Below are positions 58,126 to 64,000 of a stretch of 64,000 nt of DNA, piece by piece (positions within the stretch are counted from its first letter, which is position 1; each line of letters begins with the position of its first letter). The translations under genes and the position numbers were made by a program. Below the pieces are notes generated by a model that worked only from the letters and a program-made list of their open reading frames with translations, had not been told where the DNA came from and searched no databases. The stretch lies in the NCBI GenBank assembly GCA_003952965.2, contig CM025855.1, forward strand, positions 10,862,451 to 10,926,450. The letters run 5' to 3'. The stretch is from Morella rubra. Taxonomy: Eukaryota > Streptophyta > Magnoliopsida > Fagales > Myricaceae.

Positions 58126-60063
58126 GTGAAATCTGCTTTATCTTCTTTTAAACCTACTACTATACCAAGAGCATCCACAGAATCTATAGAAACTCCTATC
58201 CCATAAACTACTTACACAGATCAAAATCTTCAATATCCACCATATCCAGAAGGAATCTCATATGATCCATCCCCTTCTGAACCTTCTGTTAAAACTTCAC
58301 CTACACAATCCGAAATTTTTACATTACAACGTAATAATACTATACATGTATTACAAAAAGAATATACTATTAATAAAACTCTAATACAAGAAGATTTTAA
58401 TGCTTTACATAATATGGCTAAAAAATTATGGTTTTTATCTACTTGTACACAGGAAGAACAAACATTAATAAGACAAATATATTATCAACATATGCAAAAT
58501 ATACAACAAGATATATATTTTTTTCAATGGTTTGAACATCAATTACCAACATTAAATGTTATCACAAAAACAATACCATGGTTAACTACCAATAGTCAAA
58601 AAATATATGGATATTATCCACCTCAAACTACTATAAGTCTTGATCATCAAGAAAAATAATATTTTGTTACACCATATAAAACTAATGCTTTAAATAATAA
58701 TGATAAAAATTTTGATAATATTATACAACAAAATAATTATACTAATACATATTTACAAAAAATAGGAGAACATTTACAAGCACTTGAATCACATATAAAA
58801 CCCACATCCAGTAAAAGTATACCTGAAACCCCTATGTTTTTACCTCCCACTAAAATACCTCGATTATCCAATGAAACAAAATTAGACAAAATTAATGAAA
58901 TGTTAGAAAAATTGTCTTTACATGATATTGCATCTACGTCTAAACAAAAGAATACATTACATACTTTAAATCAAACTGATACTGATTCATTCTCTAATGA
59001 AGATGACATATATAAAGAAGAAGATTCAATAGAAGAAATAGAAAATCAGTTCGATACATTAAGTCTAAATAAATTACATACTAAACAAAAACATGCTCAA
59101 ATATCTCATAAGTATTATAATACAAATCATCGTAATTATTATCCACTACCCACACCTCCTGATACACAATATGAAGAAAGACATTTAGTTGCTACTTCTG
59201 CCTTTTCTGAACATAATATTTATGAATGGAATATAGACGGTATAGCTGAATATGAAATATTAAATGTTCTTCATGAAATGCCTATGTACGCTAGTGTTTT
59301 ACGTAGTAGTGATAGAAAAGAAAGAGAAGTTACAGAATGTCTTATATGTGGTTTTTCTAGTCAATTAAAAAATTGGTGGGATAGATATCTAACTGAAGCT
59401 GAACGCAATACAGTTTTAACTGCTGTGAAAAGAGATAATGATAATAATCCTATAATAGGTACTGATGGCCATACTACAAATGATTCATGTATGACTTTAT
59501 TATATACTATAACACTTAATTTTGTTGGAAATCCTACTATATATAGAGAAAGAGCTTCTGATTTTCTTCTTAATTTAAAATGTCCTACTCTTGCTGATTT
59601 TCGTTGGTATAAAGATATATTTTTAACAAAAGTATATTTACGTGATGATTGTAATTAAGTATATTGGAAAGAAAAATTTATTGCTGGTTTACCTGCTACT
59701 TTTTCCCAAAAGGTAAAACAAAAACTTATGAATGATCAAGGTATCATAGATTATAATACATATACTTATGGTTCATTAATTAATATCATTAATAAAACCG
59801 GTTTAACATTATGCAATGATATGAAATTAAAGAAAACATTAGAATTAGATAAGAAAAATACCCGTAAGGAATTAGGCGGTTTAATAGTGATATATTTTTG
59901 TTGAGTAGTATTCCATGCATGTGAATGATATCTTACTATTTGTTCAATGGATGAATCATGCATGCGTTGTTTTAAGATACCACCATATCCTATACTGGAT
60001 GCATCAGTTTCTACTATTTTGAATGCATGTGGTAATGCAATGCCAAGACAGGGTAATTGTTTG
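58126..60063. mobile_element. Endogenous pararetrovirus fragment (Caulimoviridae), fossil
   Basis: The plus strand from 58126 to about 59870 encodes an AT-rich, lysine- and asparagine-rich protein region. It contains WNIDGIAEYEILNVLHEMPM and WWDRYLTEAERNTVL, then ADFRWYKDIFLTKVYLRDD, which resembles the coat-protein region of petuvirus- or florendovirus-like caulimovirids. From about 59875 to 60060 the minus strand reads ETDASSIGYGGILKQ and HSHAWNTTQQKY, the RNase H region of the same virus group. The fragment is therefore two pieces joined tail to tail, a rearrangement common among such integrations. It is broken in several places. It sits in the intron of nsLTP copy C between flanks that are continuous in gene B. 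Confidence 0.85.
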
Positions 60064-60120
60064 ACATATATATATGCTACAGGACGGGCGCAATGTGCAT
60101 AAATCCAGCACCTATAGATA

Positions 60121-60121
60121 T

Positions 60122-60160
<39 letters not shown>
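60121..60160. repeat. (TA)n(TG)n microsatellite
   Basis: About six TA units followed by about 14 TG units. Another TA run lies at 57682-57706, directly after the copy C splice donor. Confidence 0.95.
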
Positions 60161-60165
<5 letters not shown>

Positions 60166-60885
60166 AAAATAGGTCCATGTTGATTGTTACTCTATATAGG
60201 TATATTTATGTGTTTATTAATGTTCATAAGATCAGAAGCGCTTGATAGCAATTTCAAAACAATTAAGAAGGATGGTGTAAAAATAGTATCCTAGCGAAAG
60301 TAGTAGGGAGGAGGTTTCATTTGTGAAGTCAGTAATTCTTCTAAAAAGCTAAGTTATTAAAAGTAGGTAGATGAAGTGCGGACTCTCCTTAATTAATAGT
60401 CTATATATTTTATCTAAAATGAGTTTAAAGCGTTGAGTTGGAATTTGAATTCAAGATCCTCTATTTCCGACATAATATTATGATATCAGGACTAACTTTT
60501 CTAAAATTCTATTTTGCGAAAATGTAAATTTTATTATTTAAATTATATTTCTCAAACTTTGAATGTAATTTTACCGACGTAAGAAAGAAAAGAAAAAATC
60601 TCACCATGTCGCTTCGTCTTTGCAGGTTACACTGTTCCTTTAGGAGAACGACAGCTCGCAGAATCGACCAAAGACGAGGAACATAAGTCGAATGTATATT
60701 ACAACGAATGCTAATAAATAAAGAGGGCGTGTTTGTTTTTTTGGTTTTAGTTTTGGTTTTTGTTTTTGAGCGATCGTACTAAAATAAACTAAGTTGCCTA
60801 AAAGGGTCGACATGGATCATCTTCTAGATGATTTACGGGCCCATTTGGGAACTTGTAATTATTGTAACGTGCTGTACTGGAAGAT

Positions 60886-61018
60886 TTTTTTTTTTTTTTT
60901 TTGAAACGAGCATTTATATATTGAATAACGAAGCAAACAGAGCAATACAAAGAGCAGAGACAAAACAGAAAGAAAGCAACAAGAAAAGACGGAAAGAACA
61001 GACGAAAAAGCGAATATA
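60886..61018 (-). mobile_element. LINE (or SINE) 3' tail, 5'-truncated
   Basis: A run of about 18 T's followed by GAAACGAGCATTTATATA and 100 more bases reads, on the minus strand, as a retroposon 3' end with a poly(A) tail. It is bounded by TACTGGAAGAT (60875-60885) and TACTGGAGGAT (61019-61029), an 11-base target-site duplication with one difference. Locus B has the single, uninterrupted site (TACTGGAAGATTTGATGTC, about 37310). No coding remains, so LINE or SINE cannot be decided. The style of the tail favours L1. Confidence 0.8.
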
Positions 61019-61048
61019 TACTGGAGGATATGTCTTCTGATGTGCCTA

Positions 61049-61230
61049 CAGGGGGTATTTGTTTGTTAAAATTTTGGAGAATATTCTTGAAATTTTGAAA
61101 TCTTTATTTTATTGAAATTTATTGAGATTTGTAAAAAGTGAAGTATGTATGTGTAAAAGTTAAAAATTTTGGAGTGTGTTTGTTTTGCTAGAAATTTTTA
61201 TGTCCCAAAATATTGGAGAAACAAACGGTA
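61049..61230. mobile_element. MITE in the 3' flank of nsLTP copy C
   Basis: The ends GGGGGTATTTGTTTGTTAAA and GGAGAAACAAACGGTA are imperfect inverted repeats around an AT-rich, non-coding centre, and CCTA flanks both sides (61045-61048 and 61231-61234). Locus B reads straight through (GTGCCTATATGTACATA), which confirms an insertion. The superfamily is uncertain. Confidence 0.65.
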
Positions 61231-61562
61231 CCTATATATATATATATTGACCTCGTTCTAAACGAATTGAAGAGTCTTTATGTTACGGGTTTATGAGTCT
61301 TATAATTATAATCTGCACACATAATTCCCAGAGCTATGGAGCCTTTTAAGGAATGCATGCATTTTATCTCATCAAACTAAAGTACGGCCTTTTCTTAATT
61401 ACCGAAGTCTTCTATCAGAGCTCTATACACAAGTTCAGTACATACGATCTAATTTTTCATGCAAAAGTTACGGTACAATTAAAATATAAATACAAAAGAT
61501 CAAGAGAATAAATTTAGTCGCACGCGCTAGATCATCATGCAATATGTTGTTGTTCTCAAATT

Positions 61563-61690
61563 ATAACATGAAAAGATAACAGAAAGAGCAAATTCAATAT
61601 CAACATAAATAAGATAATAGGTTTAAGATAATAAAGCTGTTAAAATTAAAATATAAGAAAAAATAATTTAAACTGAGCGAGAAAATAAAT
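61563..61690 (+). repeat. Direct repeat partner of 55763-55965
   Basis: Begins exactly where similarity to locus B stops (after CTCAAATTAT) and matches 55763-55965 apart from a 90-base block missing here. The pair brackets nsLTP locus C in direct orientation. Confidence 0.75.
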
Positions 61691-62841
61691 AACTTATAAA
61701 AGAGATAAAAAAAATTTAAATAGTTTAATCCATATAAACCTATATCTACTGTCAAATGTCCCAATGCATGAAGCACATTTATACTCACTGATGTTTGAAT
61801 CAGATTATAAGAATATTTTATTTATAAATCTTCGATTACATACGCCTAATGGCTTTATTATCGTGGCACTCTTAAGAGCCAAATACCAATTTTTCGCTTG
61901 AGCTCTGTGGTGGAAGTCGGGACTGTTATCTGTGATCTTTTTTTTTTCTGGAAGTTATCTGTGAATTGTGATCATTAAAAGGTACAAAACAACATCCTCA
62001 TGGCCAAGAGGATCGAGGGGAATATTACAAAACAGCTGTCCATGGGCCAGGTTTTCAATTACGTTTGCTTGGACTTCTGGTCTTCACTTTTTTAGAATTT
62101 GCAGTCCCAGGCCCGGCCCTTTTGTCATCTCACCGTCTGATTAAAAGCCGATCACCTTTGGCACAAAACACCACAAAATGAGGCACATCAAGCAGAATTA
62201 TCTCAGCCGTCCGATTGCACATCAATCAGGAGTATTCACACGAAATACAATGTGGGTGACCCGCAAAACAGACAAACTTTGGACCATTCAAAGCCCAGGC
62301 CCCATTCTATAGAAAAGGTGGTCTCACACAAACCCACCACATGAATCCTTCTTCTGCCACCCTCACACAATCGGCCCCACCAGCACGCCGATTGATGGTC
62401 CCACCTCCTAAATGACAACCACCCCTGCAAACCCACCAAAAATTTTGCTCAAGGGTGGTCTTTGTTTAGAAGATAACCGATATGACCCCACAATGGAGGG
62501 TGCAAGAAAAAGTCCCCAAAAGTGAGACGGTTGGTAACCATATCAGAAGGAAAACACAAAAGGAAAAGCTGAAATTTGAATTGTGTCTACAGAGGCATGT
62601 CTTTTTTGCCTTAACATGCTCCATTGCTTTGCTTTACATGCAGCGACATAATATGATGCCCTTCGCAATTATTAAGTCCCCCACATGTACAAACCAAGGC
62701 GAAGAAAAAAGTGGCCCTGTTTTCCGAATCCCAAGGAACACCCACTTTCAATTTCTTCCTCCCAACCGTTGACTGGCCACTGCTGCTTCTAAAATCGTCT
62801 GCATTATCTCAGAGTCTCACTTTTCTCTGGCATAGTTTGCA
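61691..62841. other. Intergenic and promoter region of the XRI1-like gene
   Basis: No gene was recognised. The composition rises in G+C from about 62030, which marks the change from repeat-rich to genic DNA. Frames at 62236-62439 (minus) and 62482-62772 (plus) have no motif and are probably accidental. The right part is likely the upstream control region of the next gene. Confidence 0.5.
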
Positions 62842-62850
62842 CATAAATAG
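62842..62850 (+). promoter_or_regulatory. TATA-like box of the XRI1-like gene
   Basis: CATAAATAG lies 57-65 bases before the ATG at 62907, a normal distance if the 5' UTR is about 30 bases long. Positional inference only. Confidence 0.4.
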
Positions 62851-62906
62851 AACCCTTTCCCATCATTTAATGGGTCATTAAGGCTCACAATACCCCCCCA
62901 AAGAGA

Positions 62907-64000
62907 ATGGGTGAGCTTCAGTCCTTGGCTTACACTGGCGGCCTCCGCAGCTCTTCCCTAGGTTTGGATTTTTATGACCTTGGAGTTCTCAACGCAGACA
63001 CAATGTCTTTAGGTACAACTTTTGTTTCTTTCTTTCACTGTTTTTGTCTATAATAATCAATGGTTCTTGGATAAACCCAGTTGCTTACACTACAATGATT
63101 TCTGATCCCGTACATATGTTATGCAGTAATGGATGGAAATCTACCATTCTTCTCACCTGATCTGGAATCTGATTTTTCGACCGGCTACTTGGAGGACGCT
63201 TTGCTTGAGTTTAGCGAGCGAACCAAACGAAGACGCTTGCTGTTGTATACCGATGATCAAACTAGTGGTTCCCAAGATCTTGAGAAGGTAGTTCTGGTCT
63301 CTGACTTTCCTTACTGGGTTTCATTAATTGTTCGGAAAGAATAGAGAGTTATAGTTTTAACGTTACCTGCAGAGCCACTGGGATTCTAACTGCACATGGG
63401 CAATGTCCGAGAATATATATTCCACGAGCCCCAGTGCTGTCAATGTACTCTCAGGTGATTGCGTCATATTTAGTAATCTGCTTGCGCTTATGTTTTCCTT
63501 CCTTCTTTTGGGTGAGCCTTGTGAATTGCAAGACCACTATAGTGCTTCGTTCACAAAATTAAGTTGTGTAAGCTTCAAAAACCCATGTTCAATTAGATCT
63601 CTATACTGATATGAGTTTGTCATGTGACACTGTAGATGAGCCCATGAGCACATCAAGGAGCAGAATCAGCGAGGAAGCAAGCCTTATCACAGAAATCAAA
63701 ACCCCAGAAGAGGCCCCTGAAGCTACAGATTCCTCATCATCTTCTTACAAAGACCTATCTAACGCCAAGTCCACCAACAAAGAAACTGTTTTCTCTACAG
63801 CTTCTGCTGGTACACCTCTCTCCGACTCTCTCTGACTTTCTCTCTCTCTCTCTCTCTCTCTCTGAGTAAGATTGGGAGGAAACTAGGAAGAATTTTCTTC
63901 TGCCGTAACCATTGTTGCTGTTTGTCTAAAAGTTCTCTGTTTGCGTCTCTTGTTTATATTTCAGGAGGTTGTGATAAGAAACAGAAAAAGCTGATACCAG
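62907..64000 (+). CDS. XRI1-like protein, first five exons (partial)
   Basis: The exons are 62907-63012, 63127-63287, 63373-63454, 63636-63809 and 63965 to beyond the edge. All introns are GT-AG and all joins keep the frame. The protein starts MGELQSLAYTGGLRSSS, then has an acidic stretch (FFSPDLESDFSTGYLEDALL) and a basic cluster KRRRLLLY near residues 69-76. A serine- and glutamate-rich part follows (SRISEEASLITEIKTPEEAP, then DSSSSSYKDLS), and the last visible part is a lysine-rich stretch (GCDKKQKKLIP). This resembles plant XRI1 and XRI1-like proteins, in which such a stretch leads to a conserved VYPFALVKPGG region, here outside the window. Arabidopsis XRI1 is X-ray-induced and needed for meiosis and DNA repair; that role should not be assumed for this paralogue. 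The call is from memory of the family. The gene structure is firmer than the name. Confidence 0.6.
63837..63863. repeat. (CT)n microsatellite in intron 4
   Basis: About twelve CT units 28 bases after the exon 4 donor of the XRI1-like gene. Such runs near splice donors vary in length between individuals. Confidence 0.95.

Larger units (their letters stand above)
57319..60650 (+). pseudogene. nsLTP pseudogene (copy C)
   Basis: Exon 1 (57319-57668) and exon 2 (from 60626) align with gene B, but the gene is dead. An extra A after the third codon (GCCTCAAAACATTAA) shifts the frame at once. The first cysteine of the motif has become arginine (GACCGTGGG). A frame change near 57580 and a compensating one near 57655 alter the region around C103. 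The exon 2 stop is lost (CCTTTAGGAGAA against CCTCTATGAGAA). Splice sites GAG|GTAAGT and TTTGCAG|GT are still present, but the intron has grown from 906 to 2957 bases. It may still be transcribed, since the promoter region is conserved. Confidence 0.87.
57071..61565 (+). repeat. nsLTP locus duplication, copy C
   Basis: Matches locus B (35571-37720) in promoter, exons, intron pieces and 3' flank, but is twice as long because of insertions: a caulimovirid fossil (58126-60063), a LINE tail (60886-61018) and a MITE (61049-61230). The 57767-58092 block lies before, not after, the ATTACACCT phrase found in B (36236), so the intron has also been rearranged in one of the two copies. Confidence 0.85.

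Noticed and set aside
62236-62772. Two frames upstream of the XRI1-like gene
   Set aside because: They have no motif, lie on opposite strands, and fall in what looks like the promoter region.

Overview
The window is nuclear DNA of a flowering plant, most likely a eudicot. The evidence is GT-AG introns in its genes, two intact eight-cysteine lipid-transfer-protein genes, plant lineages of Ty1/copia (Sirevirus-like) and Ty3/gypsy (Athila-like and others), CACTA transposons, and a caulimovirid fossil. No species can be named. About nine tenths is transposon-derived and AT-rich. Only three genes look alive: two nsLTP genes (24628-25418 and 35821-37092) and the first five exons of an XRI1-like gene running off the right edge (62907-64000).

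Layout. 1-2480: the 3' part of a Ty3/gypsy element, then a degenerate minisatellite. 2484-8480: copy 1 of a segmental duplication, holding an F-box pseudogene, a foldback MITE and CACTA-1. CACTA-1 starts at 4291 and runs on to about 10690, where a retroelement block replaces it. 10690-18935: two joined Sirevirus-like copia remnants on the minus strand, with a solo LTR inside. 18960-24500: decayed repeats, a LINE 3' fragment and a Tourist-like MITE. 24511-25650: nsLTP gene A. 25917-28700: a hAT-type element, a fragment of a transposon protein and a decayed LTR. 28712-35328: a MITE split by CACTA-3, which carries TnpD and TnpA remnants. 35571-37720: nsLTP gene B. 38409-44509: copy 2 of the segmental duplication, ending with CACTA-2, which keeps both termini and its target-site duplication. 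45752-53362: a Ty3/gypsy element with two LTRs, containing a second solo LTR of the 11.7 kb family. 53725-55690: an Athila-like pol fragment. 57071-61565: nsLTP copy C, a pseudogene whose intron holds a caulimovirid fossil and whose 3' flank took a LINE tail and a MITE. 61690-64000: intergenic DNA and the XRI1-like gene.

Most informative points. (1) The related elements CACTA-1 and CACTA-2 carry dense palindromic CGATCGATCG arrays, partly inside the 5' UTR intron of a Transposase_32-like gene. (2) nsLTP locus B keeps the empty sites for insertions seen in locus C, so the order of events can be read. (3) Several tandem duplications have a second copy riddled with short gaps, which may be biology or assembly error. 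Family names rest on reading translations by eye; no database search was run.
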